From an uncultured Treponema sp. (GTDB lineage: Bacteria; Spirochaetota; Spirochaetia; Treponematales; Treponemataceae), in contig CALINC010000165.1 in the NCBI GenBank assembly GCA_938045195.1, positions 1 through 16,295 on the forward strand: 16,295 nucleotides of DNA, in the 5' to 3' direction. Made by a program: the position numbers and the translations under genes. Positions 6,398-14,253 of this stretch are shown in pieces. Within the stretch, counting starts at the first letter, position 1. Each line of letters begins with the position of its first letter. A model generated the notes under the pieces. The model saw only the letters and a program-made list of their open reading frames with translations, was not told where the DNA came from and ran no database searches.

Positions 6398-7563
6398 GAA
6401 TTTGCTGTTATGACGAATTTTTACTTGCAAGAATTATTCCGCAAATAGATTCTATAACGTTATTTAAACTCGGATATGCGACTTTTCCTCTCATAATTAT
6501 TTACGGGTCTTTCTTTATTCAAGAGTTATTCGGTTCAATAAAAAGAAGAACGTTATGTATAATACTTTTACCGGCATTTTTATATACTGCAATAAATATT
6601 TTTGCACCTATGCAGGTTTCCGCTAATTTGCTTATATATGCACAAATTTATATATTAACTATTGCAATGTATGATTATGTTGTTGTAATCATTGCCGCCT
6701 TTAAACGGAATAAATCCGCATATTTATTTTTATTAGCTCTTCTGTTTTTTTTCTTAGTTGCCGTGCGGGACATGCTTATTGCCAACAGAATTATTGAAGG
6801 TGAATTTTTATCACAACTTGGAGCAGCGGCGTTGCTTGTTCCTATGGCGGTTATTGTTTTACGTTATTTTAAAACGTCATCGGATGATCTCATTAGTATT
6901 ACAAAAAAGATCGAACTTACAAATGCAGCCCTTGCAAAATTTGTTCCCAATGAGTTTATGAATTTTTTAAATAAAAAACACATCGATATCCGTTTAGGCG
7001 ATAATATTTTAAAAGATATGTATATTGCTTTTATTCATTTAGGAATTCATAAGGTGCTGGATACGAAACAAGATAGACTGAATGTATTGCAAATATATAA
7101 TAAAGTTTTGGCTGATATAAATCCAATTATTGAAAAACACAACGGATTTATCGATAAGTATCTTGCAGAGGGGTTAATGGTTCTTTTCTACGGTTCTGCA
7201 GCAGATACGATAAACTGTATGTTTGAAATAAAACAATTAGTACAAAAAGAAAATTTTGAACGCAAAATAAATAACATGCAAAAAATAAAACTTGCTTGCG
7301 GTATTCATTACGGCAAACTTATGATTGGAACAATAGGAGAAAACGCAAGAATGGATAGTACTGTCATTTCCGATGTTGTTAATATTGCATCGCGTCTTCA
7401 TTTTTATGCTTTAAAAAAAGAAACGGAAATTTTTATAAGCAAGGCGGTAAAAGATAATATAAACATAGATGATGAAGCACAACTTCAATTTAAACACGGC
7501 GGATTTATTCGTTTTAGAGGAAAAGATGAACCGGTATCAATTTATGAGGTAAGTAAAAAATGA
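6373..7563 (+). CDS. 7TM-receptor cyclase A, C-terminal part (C2-like class III cyclase half)
   Basis: This is the continuation of the frameshifted gene. The frame is open from 6265 and its first ATG is at 6373, with no convincing ribosome-binding site. Several membrane helices (residues about 30-165) lead into a linker (FVPNEFMNFLNKKHIDIRLGD) and a class III nucleotide cyclase domain (about 216-355). Compared with active cyclases, the first metal Asp is His (H222, FIHLG) and the second is Glu (E266, KYLAEG). The substrate-side residues remain: K262, T330, N337 and R341 (VVNIASRL). Lys plus Thr is the pattern expected for ATP rather than GTP. Alone the domain should be inactive, but it supplies exactly the residues the next gene lacks. 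The stop overlaps the next start as ATGA (7560-7563), so the two proteins are probably translated in concert. Confidence 0.8.
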   Translation: MLCANFSLRICCYDEFLLARIIPQIDSITLFKLGYATFPLIIIYGSFFIQELFGSIKRRTLCIILLPAFLYTAINIFAPMQVSANLLIYAQIYILTIAMYDYVVVIIAAFKRNKSAYLFLLALLFFFLVAVRDMLIANRIIEGEFLSQLGAAALLVPMAVIVLRYFKTSSDDLISITKKIELTNAALAKFVPNEFMNFLNKKHIDIRLGDNILKDMYIAFIHLGIHKVLDTKQDRLNVLQIYNKVLADINPIIEKHNGFIDKYLAEGLMVLFYGSAADTINCMFEIKQLVQKENFERKINNMQKIKLACGIHYGKLMIGTIGENARMDSTVISDVVNIASRLHFYALKKETEIFISKAVKDNINIDDEAQLQFKHGGFIRFRGKDEPVSIYEVSKK

Positions 7564-9635
7564 AAAATGCAAATAAACGATTATTGCTAGGATGTATTCC
7601 TTTTTGTTTTTTATTTGTATTTTTATATCTCGTATATTTGCTAAGCCCTTTCTATGAAGGTAAAACGGTTGAATTACAAGCAGTAAAAGGGAAAGTGTAT
7701 ATACCTAAAGAGTTCAACAATTCTTTAATTAAATTACGCGGCGAATTTGCTTTTACTCCAAATCAATTTTATTCGTTGTATAATACAAAAAAAGAAACTT
7801 ACGGTCAAATACCGGGTACTTTTAAAGATACCGTTTTAAATTCACGGTTTGGTTTCGGCTCTTACGGTTTACAAATCTTCGGTTTAGATCCGGAAAAAAT
7901 TTATGCAATACAGGTCGGTAATGCCTTAAGCAGTTGCAGTATTGTTATAAATTCCGACGACGTAGGCAAGCAAGGGCAGCCCGGTGTTGATGCACAGAAT
8001 GAAATACCCGGAATTAAGACTTCGGAAGTTGCATTCCATCCGAAGTCCGACGGTTCTGTAAATATTATTTTGAATGTTTCCAATTTTACGAATAGAAAAG
8101 CAGGGTTTTCTTCTCCTATAATTTTAGGTGAAGTGAATAAAGTCGAAAATTTTTTTGGAGACGATTTAATTTTTAACGGAAGCATTTTTGCAATTACCCT
8201 TGCCGTTGCCATATTTTTCTTTTTGCTGTCTTTCTTTTATAAGCAAGCATCTTTTATAATTTGGTTTTCGTTTGCGTCTATTACTGTGGCAGTACGTGGT
8301 ATCTTTTTTTATCCGCATATTGCACCTATCTTGGCACCCAATATGCCATGGCAATTAAATTTTATGATGAGGTATCTTACATTTCCTCTCCCTATAATAT
8401 TTTTTACCGTGTTTTTAAAACGGGCGTTAAAAATTTGTTTTAAAATTCCGTATTGGCTGATAGTCGGTGTTTCTTTCGTCTATGCCCTATCTACACTGGT
8501 ATTACCTCCGAACATATCTTCGTCTATTTTAATTTACTATCAATTTTTTTCCGTTTTTTGTATATTATATGGAATCTTTATACCGATTGCCGGTTTAATA
8601 AAAAAAAGAAACCTTGCCGCTTGGATATTAGCGGCTTTGATAATTATATTTATTTTCGGTGCTTATGATTTGGCTGTGGCTTTGGGTATAATAACTAAGG
8701 ATTCTTTTTTTATTCATGTCGGCTCTGTATTTTCCGTAGTATTATTATCTATTATGACACTGGATGAATATGCCAATTCAATTAAAAAGATTCAAGATTT
8801 AAATACCGAGATGTCTCTTATAAACAAATCGCTTATCCGTTTTGTTCCGGACGGACTTGTAGGATTGTTACATAAAAATTCGATTACTGATGTAAAACTT
8901 GGAGATAATGCCGAATTAAAAATGCCCATACTTTCAATTGATATTCGTTCATTTACGCATACTTGCGAAAAACTTGCTCCCAATGAAGTGTTTAATTTGT
9001 TAAATAAATATTTTGCGCTGGTAGCTCCTATTGTACGCAGATATAACGGTATTATAACAAAATATTTGGGTGACGGATTTTTTGCTTTATTTCCAGACGG
9101 TGCCGACTCTGCACTGCTTTGCGGAATGAAAATACAAAAAGTAATTGCAGAAAATAAAATTGCTCCGCCTAATTTACCGCCTTTACGGATAGGAATAGGA
9201 ATTGATTTCGGGGAGCTTCTTTTGGGAACTATTGGAAATGTACAGCGAATGGATAGTATTATAATTTCAAATTCTTATCACATTGCAAATATGTTACAAG
9301 AATCTACAAAACGGTATATTTCTTCAATAATTATTTCCGATAGAGTTTTTGCCGCTCTTAAAGATCCCAATAGACATTATATTCGTCCGATACAATTGGT
9401 TAAAACAATTTCTAATGAGGAAATTTTTTTATTTGAAGTTTACGATTGCGATGACGCTCCTGTTAGAGAATTAAAACACCGTTCACAAGGGTATATTGAA
9501 AGAGGTGTACAAGCCGTATTCAACCGTAATTTAAGAGATGCTGATACATATTTTAATAAGGCATTACATATTTTTCCCCAAGATCATGTCGCTGCTTATT
9601 ATAAAAAAATTTTGGATAAGTATACAGCTCGTTAA
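7560..9635 (+). CDS. 7TM-receptor cyclase B (C1-like class III cyclase half)
   Basis: This is a 691-residue membrane protein. An N-terminal anchor (about 8-28) precedes an extracytoplasmic beta-sandwich (about 38-192), then seven or so helices (about 205-400) as in 7TMR-DISM proteins. A linker (IRFVPDGLVGLLHKN) joins a class III cyclase domain (about 455-630), and a short TPR-like helical pair sits at 641-686. Both metal-binding Asp residues are present (D461 in LSIDIRSFT; D505 in KYLGDGFFALF). The residues that bind base and transition state are altered: Thr to I567, Asn to H574 and Arg to M578 (SYHIANMLQ). A homodimer is therefore unlikely to be active. Paired with cyclase A, one complete site could form at the dimer interface, presumably making cAMP in response to an external ligand. 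The ATGA overlap with cyclase A supports co-production. Confidence 0.88.
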   Translation: MKNANKRLLLGCIPFCFLFVFLYLVYLLSPFYEGKTVELQAVKGKVYIPKEFNNSLIKLRGEFAFTPNQFYSLYNTKKETYGQIPGTFKDTVLNSRFGFGSYGLQIFGLDPEKIYAIQVGNALSSCSIVINSDDVGKQGQPGVDAQNEIPGIKTSEVAFHPKSDGSVNIILNVSNFTNRKAGFSSPIILGEVNKVENFFGDDLIFNGSIFAITLAVAIFFFLLSFFYKQASFIIWFSFASITVAVRGIFFYPHIAPILAPNMPWQLNFMMRYLTFPLPIIFFTVFLKRALKICFKIPYWLIVGVSFVYALSTLVLPPNISSSILIYYQFFSVFCILYGIFIPIAGLIKKRNLAAWILAALIIIFIFGAYDLAVALGIITKDSFFIHVGSVFSVVLLSIMTLDEYANSIKKIQDLNTEMSLINKSLIRFVPDGLVGLLHKNSITDVKLGDNAELKMPILSIDIRSFTHTCEKLAPNEVFNLLNKYFALVAPIVRRYNGIITKYLGDGFFALFPDGADSALLCGMKIQKVIAENKIAPPNLPPLRIGIGIDFGELLLGTIGNVQRMDSIIISNSYHIANMLQESTKRYISSIIISDRVFAALKDPNRHYIRPIQLVKTISNEEIFLFEVYDCDDAPVRELKHRSQGYIERGVQAVFNRNLRDADTYFNKALHIFPQDHVAAYYKKILDKYTAR

Positions 9636-9653
9636 AATAAGAAATTGAATTTT

Positions 9654-10517
9654 CTACTGTTTAAACCATTTTACTTTTTTTGTTATGTCTTGTGTTGAAG
9701 TAATTGAATCTCCCGAATAAATTATCTCTATATCGGTTTTTTCTCCTGAAAGAATTTTATTATTTGCCGACACTAAAAATTTCCATGTTGGAGTTTTTCC
9801 CAGTGCGGCGGCTTTTTTTGCAATTTCATCCGGCAAATTTGCAAACTGCCTTATGGTGGGCGTTCCCGCTTGGGTTACAATTAAATAACCTTCGCTTATT
9901 TTTAAATGGAGAAAAATCGAAGTGCCGCCGGATAATACCGCTATTGCTCTGCCGCCTCTCATAACTTCAATTCTTTCTATACCGTCTTCTCCATGCCATG
10001 AACCCGATAAAGCATCTATGCCGGTAACTTGTCTAAAATCATCTTCTGCATTATTGTCATATCTGCTTGTATTTGCCTGTTCATAAGCATGTAAATTTAC
10101 AGACATATCAAAGAGGTCTGCTACTAAGACCCTTGAATCCAAAAGTATGAGATTTGCATTTTGATATATTTTTGCAATAGTACGGGTTACATTATCGGCA
10201 GTACTTTTTAAAATAAGTTTTAGCTCTATGCCTTCATCGCCTCCCGTAAGAGTTCCCATAAAGATATAATTAAATTCTCCCGAGTCTTCATCAGAAGTTT
10301 TGGGGCGCAAGTCAATTATTTTGTACTTTTTTTGCTCTTTTACAAAATTAAAAATTGCATTAGTTACGGCGGCATTTACCTGCTCCGAAACATTTTTGGC
10401 TTCAAGTGCAAAAGAACCTACTGAGGGTTCCGCATATATCAATCCTCTTGCCGTAAACAATAAAGCTGCACAAAAAAGAATTTGTAAATTTACCGTTTTA
10501 ACCCCGTATTTTATCAT
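9654..10517 (-). CDS. Secreted protein of unknown function downstream of smpB
   Basis: About 287 residues, beginning MIKYGVKTVNLQILF. The N-terminus is a standard signal peptide with a predicted cleavage after IYA (near residue 29), so the protein should be exported. The N-terminal mature part (VSEQVNAAVTNAIFNFVKEQKKYKIIDLR) resembles the alpha/beta layout of periplasmic proteins in which a helix is followed by a YKIIDL-type strand. The C-terminal half is beta-rich (SGSWHGEDGIERIEVMRGGRAIAVL). I recognise no family with certainty. The ATG at 10515-10517 overlaps the smpB stop as TGATG; a GTG three bases earlier is an alternative start. It is co-transcribed with smpB and converges on the cyclase B gene with only 18 bases between them. 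Confidence 0.7.
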   Translation of the reverse strand: MIKYGVKTVNLQILFCAALLFTARGLIYAEPSVGSFALEAKNVSEQVNAAVTNAIFNFVKEQKKYKIIDLRPKTSDEDSGEFNYIFMGTLTGGDEGIELKLILKSTADNVTRTIAKIYQNANLILLDSRVLVADLFDMSVNLHAYEQANTSRYDNNAEDDFRQVTGIDALSGSWHGEDGIERIEVMRGGRAIAVLSGGTSIFLHLKISEGYLIVTQAGTPTIRQFANLPDEIAKKAAALGKTPTWKFLVSANNKILSGEKTDIEIIYSGDSITSTQDITKKVKWFKQ

Positions 10518-10984
10518 CACTCCTTGTTCCTTGCGCGTAATTCTCTTTGCATCTCCCGCTTTAAATCATGTTCTTTTATGTCCGCACGTTTATCATAGGT
10601 CTTCTTACCTTTACAAACACCTAAAAGTACCTTAACGATACCGTTCTTAAAATAAAATTCTAAGGGAATAAGCGTATAACCTTTTTCGTCTACTTTGCGT
10701 TTTAGGCGTTTTATTTCGTCTTTTTTTAAAAGCAGTTTTTTCGGCCGTTCGGGGTCGTGGTTAAAAACGGAAGAATAAATATATTCTGAAATATGAAAAT
10801 TTTTAACCCACACTTCATTATCTTTTATTTCAGCAAAAGCATCTGGAAAAGATATACGCCCTTCGCGCAACGACTTTACTTCTGTTCCTTTTAAAACAAG
10901 TCCGCATTCTATTTTTTCTTCTATAGAGTAATTAAAAAAAGCCTTTTTATTTTTTGCAATAATTTTTACAGCAGTGTTTTCCAT
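10517..10984 (-). CDS. smpB: SsrA-binding protein SmpB
   Basis: This 155-residue protein has the full SmpB pattern. IAKNKKAFFNYSIEEKIECG is followed by LVLKGTEVKSLREGR, the family signature. Next come the PLEFYFKNGIVKVLLGVCKGKKTYDKRADIKEHDLKRE core and a basic tail that folds in the ribosomal decoding centre. SmpB binds tmRNA and is needed for trans-translation, which rescues stalled ribosomes and tags their products for degradation. The ATG is the only start consistent with the family N-terminus, but no Shine-Dalgarno sequence precedes it. The strong promoter upstream would give a leader of only about eight bases, so the message may be effectively leaderless. The downstream secreted-protein gene overlaps its stop codon. 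The tmRNA gene itself is not in this window. Confidence 0.97.
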   Translation of the reverse strand: MENTAVKIIAKNKKAFFNYSIEEKIECGLVLKGTEVKSLREGRISFPDAFAEIKDNEVWVKNFHISEYIYSSVFNHDPERPKKLLLKKDEIKRLKRKVDEKGYTLIPLEFYFKNGIVKVLLGVCKGKKTYDKRADIKEHDLKREMQRELRARNKE

Positions 10985-10998
10985 ATATTCAATTTCAT

Positions 10999-11027
10999 AT
11001 TATATTCACAGAATGAATACTTGTCAA
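10999..11027 (-). promoter_or_regulatory. Consensus sigma-70 promoter of smpB
   Basis: On the minus strand TTGACA (11022-11027), a 17-base spacer and TATAAT (10999-11004) form a perfect consensus promoter. The predicted transcription start is near 10992, only about eight bases before the smpB ATG. The -35 box lies on top of the opposite-strand -35 box proposed for the divergent lepB-like gene. Confidence 0.8.
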
Positions 11028-11049
11028 TTACGGTATAAAATGCTAGTAT
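11021..11049 (+). promoter_or_regulatory. Probable divergent promoter of lepB-like gene and hemW
   Basis: TTGTCA (11021-11026), a 17-base spacer and TAGTAT (11044-11049) make a moderate sigma-70 promoter. Transcription would start near 11056, just ahead of the GAGGT site of the lepB-like gene. Its -35 box shares five bases with that of smpB on the other strand, so the two promoters should compete for polymerase. Confidence 0.5.
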
Positions 11050-11066
11050 ATAAAAGCGAGGTAAAA

Positions 11067-11780
11067 ATGGCTGCAAGATATAGAGATTATTCTTATACGG
11101 CAAAACGGGAATATAGAAAAAAAGTTATATTTATTGTGTCTTTGGTTATTTTTGTTTTCTCTGTATATACGCTGATAACATCTTTTTTGATAAAAACATA
11201 TATCATTCAATCGGATGCAATGAGTCCGGAAATTTTGCACGGAGAAGCCGTTTTAATTACGCCGATTTATAAGCCGGAATCATACGCAAAAAGGGGCGAT
11301 GTAATAGTTCTTTCTCCTGCCTATGAAGATAAACGCAGTTTTTTTCAAAAAGCGGCTGATAAATTTTTCGGTTTTTTTACATTTCAAATGTTTAGACCTT
11401 TTGAAAACAGAGCAGGGCAGGGCACTGCCAATGTCATAAGAAGACTTGTAGGGCTTCCGGGAGATACCGTTTATATGGAAAATTTTATTTTGCATATAAA
11501 AACCGAAAATGCAGAACATTTTTTAACCGAATTTGAATTAGCGGAAATTGATTATAATTTGGAAATACAAGAACTGCCGGCAGGCTGGAATTCTAAATTA
11601 CCGTTTTCGGGAACATATCCTGAAACAACCTTAAAAGAAAACGAATATTTTTTGCTTTGCGATAACAGAATAATTTCCGACGATTCGAGGCTTTGGGGAC
11701 CTGTGGACGGAAAAAAAAGAATTTGCGGAAATGTGCTTTTTAAGTATTGGCCTTTTGGAGCATTTAAACTTTATCAATAA
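11067..11780 (+). CDS. Signal peptidase I homologue lacking the catalytic Ser-Lys dyad
   Basis: The protein is 237 residues from MAARYRDYSY; this ATG follows a GAGGT site, whereas an earlier reading frame start at 10974 overlaps smpB and its promoter. One membrane helix (about 19-42) anchors an S26-family domain on the outer face of the membrane. Box B reads QSDAMSPEI (48-56): the position of the catalytic Ser before Met is Ala51. Box D reads VIRRLVGLPGD (123-133): the general-base Lys is Arg125. Box E (CDNRIISDDSRLWGPV, 198-213) is retained, so the fold is preserved without the expected chemistry. It may be a non-catalytic partner or chaperone of a real signal peptidase, or may have lost function. 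It precedes hemW by 13 bases and is divergent from smpB. Confidence 0.85.
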   Translation: MAARYRDYSYTAKREYRKKVIFIVSLVIFVFSVYTLITSFLIKTYIIQSDAMSPEILHGEAVLITPIYKPESYAKRGDVIVLSPAYEDKRSFFQKAADKFFGFFTFQMFRPFENRAGQGTANVIRRLVGLPGDTVYMENFILHIKTENAEHFLTEFELAEIDYNLEIQELPAGWNSKLPFSGTYPETTLKENEYFLLCDNRIISDDSRLWGPVDGKKRICGNVLFKYWPFGAFKLYQ

Positions 11781-11793
11781 AATAACTTAATAC

Positions 11794-12978
11794 ATGAAAA
11801 AAGCAGGACTTTATATCCATATTCCTTTTTGTATACAAAAATGTGCTTATTGCGATTTTTTTTCGGTGAAGGCAGACCGGTTTGCAGAAATTCTTTCCGG
11901 CTCAAACGGCAGTAAATTTGCCCGCCGGCTTACGGCTGATATGGATTTTCTTGCCGAAAAATACAGTATCGGTGAATGGGATAGCGTTTATGTCGGCGGC
12001 GGAACGCCTTCGCTTTTATCGCCGGACGATTTTTATTTTATTTTCTCGCATATTTTGGCAAAGCAGCAAAACCCGCCTTTAGAATTTACCGTAGAAGTCA
12101 ATCCCGAAGATGTAACAAAAGAACATTTGTCGGCAGCATATAGCTCCGGTGTAAATAGAATCTCTGTCGGCGTACAAAGTTTTTCGGATGCAGTTTTAGA
12201 AGCATCTCATCGGCGGGGCTGTAGAGAAAAAACCGTTTCGGCGTTAACACTAATTAAAGACTTTAATAGACTGCTTCTTTCATGTGATTTAATCGGCGGA
12301 TTAAAAAAACAAACCTATACAATTTTAAAAGATGATTTAAAAACGCTGTTACGGTTTTCGCCCCAACATATTTCTTTTTATTCACTTTGTACCGAGCGGA
12401 AATTATCCGATGTGGAAGACGACGATATTGCAAATTTATGGCTATACGGTAAAGAGTTTTTAGAAAAAAATAATTATATCCGTTATGAAGCATCTAATTT
12501 TTCATATAAAAATTTATATAAAAGTATACACAATGAAAAATATTGGAAGTTAAAAGATTATATAGGTATAGGACCGGGTGCTTTTGGAAGTATTTTTTAT
12601 AATTTTGCAATAAAAGACGGCAAGAGGCTCCCCGCTTCGGCATTAAGATTTTCTGCACATAAAAATATCGACAAATGGCTTAAGACAACAAAAAGAGATT
12701 CCGTTTATGAATATGAAATGCTTTCTGAAGTTGAATGTATTGAAGAATTTGTTATGATGAATTTACGGCTTACAGAAGGGCTTGACTTAAACGCCTTTAC
12801 CGCACGGTTCGGGTTTAGTCTTTTTGATGTCATCGGTAAAACGATAAATCGCCGCAAGCATTTGAACGATTTGGAAATAAGTGCCTCTCATATTAGGTTA
12901 ACTGACGAGGCTTCAATTTTTTTAAATTCCTTCTTACGCGAGGCCTTTGAAGAAATAGCTTCATACGTTGAGAAATAA
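11794..12978 (+). CDS. hemW: Radical SAM heme chaperone HemW (coproporphyrinogen III oxidase-like)
   Basis: This 394-residue protein has the radical SAM cluster motif CIQKCAYCDF (C13, C17, C20), the SAM-binding GGGTPSLL stretch (about 69-76), VNRISVGVQSFSD (about 119-131) and the HemW-type HNEKYW and GIGPGAFG segments. A C-terminal winged-helix-like region ends the protein. It lacks the longer N-terminal part of true HemN. HemW proteins bind heme and are thought to insert it into target proteins; they are often misannotated as oxygen-independent coproporphyrinogen oxidase. The ATG is fixed by the family N-terminus (KKAGLYIHIPFC), but no Shine-Dalgarno site is visible, so it may depend on coupling to the lepB-like gene 13 bases upstream. 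Confidence 0.92.
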   Translation: MKKAGLYIHIPFCIQKCAYCDFFSVKADRFAEILSGSNGSKFARRLTADMDFLAEKYSIGEWDSVYVGGGTPSLLSPDDFYFIFSHILAKQQNPPLEFTVEVNPEDVTKEHLSAAYSSGVNRISVGVQSFSDAVLEASHRRGCREKTVSALTLIKDFNRLLLSCDLIGGLKKQTYTILKDDLKTLLRFSPQHISFYSLCTERKLSDVEDDDIANLWLYGKEFLEKNNYIRYEASNFSYKNLYKSIHNEKYWKLKDYIGIGPGAFGSIFYNFAIKDGKRLPASALRFSAHKNIDKWLKTTKRDSVYEYEMLSEVECIEEFVMMNLRLTEGLDLNAFTARFGFSLFDVIGKTINRRKHLNDLEISASHIRLTDEASIFLNSFLREAFEEIASYVEK

Positions 12979-12987
12979 ACAATTTCA

Positions 12988-14250
12988 CTAATCAGATGAT
13001 TTCCGTGTAAGCACCCTAATCCTGTGGTCTAAAAAATCGGACAGAACGATTGTCTTTCCATCCGGCGACACATCCAAGCCGGTAGGTTGATTCCCCGCTT
13101 CTATACTTTCAATACGGCTAAGCGTTTCAGTATCGATTACATCAAGATGCCCCATAACATAGCCCTTATACAAATAACCCTTATCAGGATTATTCGGCCC
13201 TCTGCATGAAACATAAAGGAATTTTCCGTCCGGTGAAAGCTGAATGGTGTTCGGATGGCTGAATACGCTGATGCGTTTTAGTATGGTATCGTCTTTAAGC
13301 GAATACACTTCTACCGCTCCGTTTAGCATGTCTGAAACATATAGTTTTTCCGTTGTGTAATCGGTAACTATGTGCCGTTTAGCTCCTTTAATTCCTGCTT
13401 CGGAAACGGTCTTAAATGTCGAAAGTTCTTTTTTTATGAGGCGGCAATTTGAATTTCCTTGTGCATCTTCAAACTGAGCACAATAAATAAATTTTCCGTC
13501 TTTAGAAAATGCCATACCCCTAGGGACAGCTTTTGTTTTAATCTTTTTTTCTTCTGTATATGTTTCGGGATTTATAATGCTAATGTCGCAGGTTTGCCAA
13601 TTACTTAAATAGACCTTGTTTAATATGGGATTATATGCCATTACTTTGCTCCACTTACCGGTTGTTTTAATCGTATTTTTATATTGAAAAGAAACAAGGT
13701 CAAAAACATGGATGCAGGCTTCGGGCATTTGGCTTATCCAAAGTTCGTTTTTATTTTTTAAAACGAGGGCTTCAACAAAGCCGAGTTTTTCCGCATATTC
13801 TTTTGGAGGAGCGATGCGTTTAGTTTCTCCCGTTTTAATATTGATTATATCGATGCCTTTACCGTCAAGCAGGGTTACCGCAACCATATCATTATTTACA
13901 AAGGTTACGCTTTTAGGCTGTCTTCCTGTAGGAAAGATATTTACCGTATCGTAATTTGAATTTTCATCGGATAAAATCGCAAAACCTTTTTTTAAAAGAA
14001 TATGCTCTTTATTCAGCTTAATTGAACGGAAGCCGCTTTTTTTTATTTCAAGACAAGAAACTGTATCTTGTAAAGTGAACTTTACTTTTGCAAGGCTGTT
14101 ATCCCGTTCCAATAAAACAGGTTGAATTTTTACACCGTCGGTAAAAAATTCGGTACCCTTATACGGTTGGACTGTAAGCTCAAAAATAATTTCGGAAAAG
14201 CACGGAAAAACTAAAAATAAAAATAGAATTGTAATTTTTATTTTTTTCAT
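12988..14250 (-). CDS. Exported YncE/YVTN-type beta-propeller protein
   Basis: A 420-residue protein with a short signal peptide (MKKIKITILFLFLVFPCFSE, cleavage near residue 19). A small beta-sandwich region follows (about 20-95). From about residue 100 to the end there are repeated propeller blades marked by P-x-(S/G/N)-(V/M/I/L)-x-(F/L)-(S)-x-D-G-K motifs: RQPKSVTFVNND, VPRGMAFSKDGKFIYCAQ, HPNTIQLSPDGKFLYVSC and QPTGLDVSPDGKTIVLSD. Such proteins act as periplasmic or surface scaffolds; no ligand can be named. The ATG follows AAAGGAG that lies over the last codons of the upstream AAA ATPase gene, and the genes are three bases apart, so they form one operon. The 3' end converges on hemW with nine bases between the stops. 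Confidence 0.85.
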   Translation of the reverse strand: MKKIKITILFLFLVFPCFSEIIFELTVQPYKGTEFFTDGVKIQPVLLERDNSLAKVKFTLQDTVSCLEIKKSGFRSIKLNKEHILLKKGFAILSDENSNYDTVNIFPTGRQPKSVTFVNNDMVAVTLLDGKGIDIINIKTGETKRIAPPKEYAEKLGFVEALVLKNKNELWISQMPEACIHVFDLVSFQYKNTIKTTGKWSKVMAYNPILNKVYLSNWQTCDISIINPETYTEEKKIKTKAVPRGMAFSKDGKFIYCAQFEDAQGNSNCRLIKKELSTFKTVSEAGIKGAKRHIVTDYTTEKLYVSDMLNGAVEVYSLKDDTILKRISVFSHPNTIQLSPDGKFLYVSCRGPNNPDKGYLYKGYVMGHLDVIDTETLSRIESIEAGNQPTGLDVSPDGKTIVLSDFLDHRIRVLTRKSSD

Positions 14251-14253
14251 TAG

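Noticed and set aside
9636..9653. Bidirectional terminator between cyclase B and the secreted-protein gene
   Set aside because: Only 18 AT-rich bases without a GC stem are present; no hairpin could be supported.
10974..11066. Longer N-terminus for the lepB-like protein starting at 10974
   Set aside because: It would overlap smpB and both promoters and lacks a ribosome-binding site. The ATG at 11067 has GAGGT at good distance.
12960..12995. Terminator between hemW and the beta-propeller gene
   Set aside because: The best hairpin is GAAAT-AAACA-ATTTC, too weak and without a U-run to be called.
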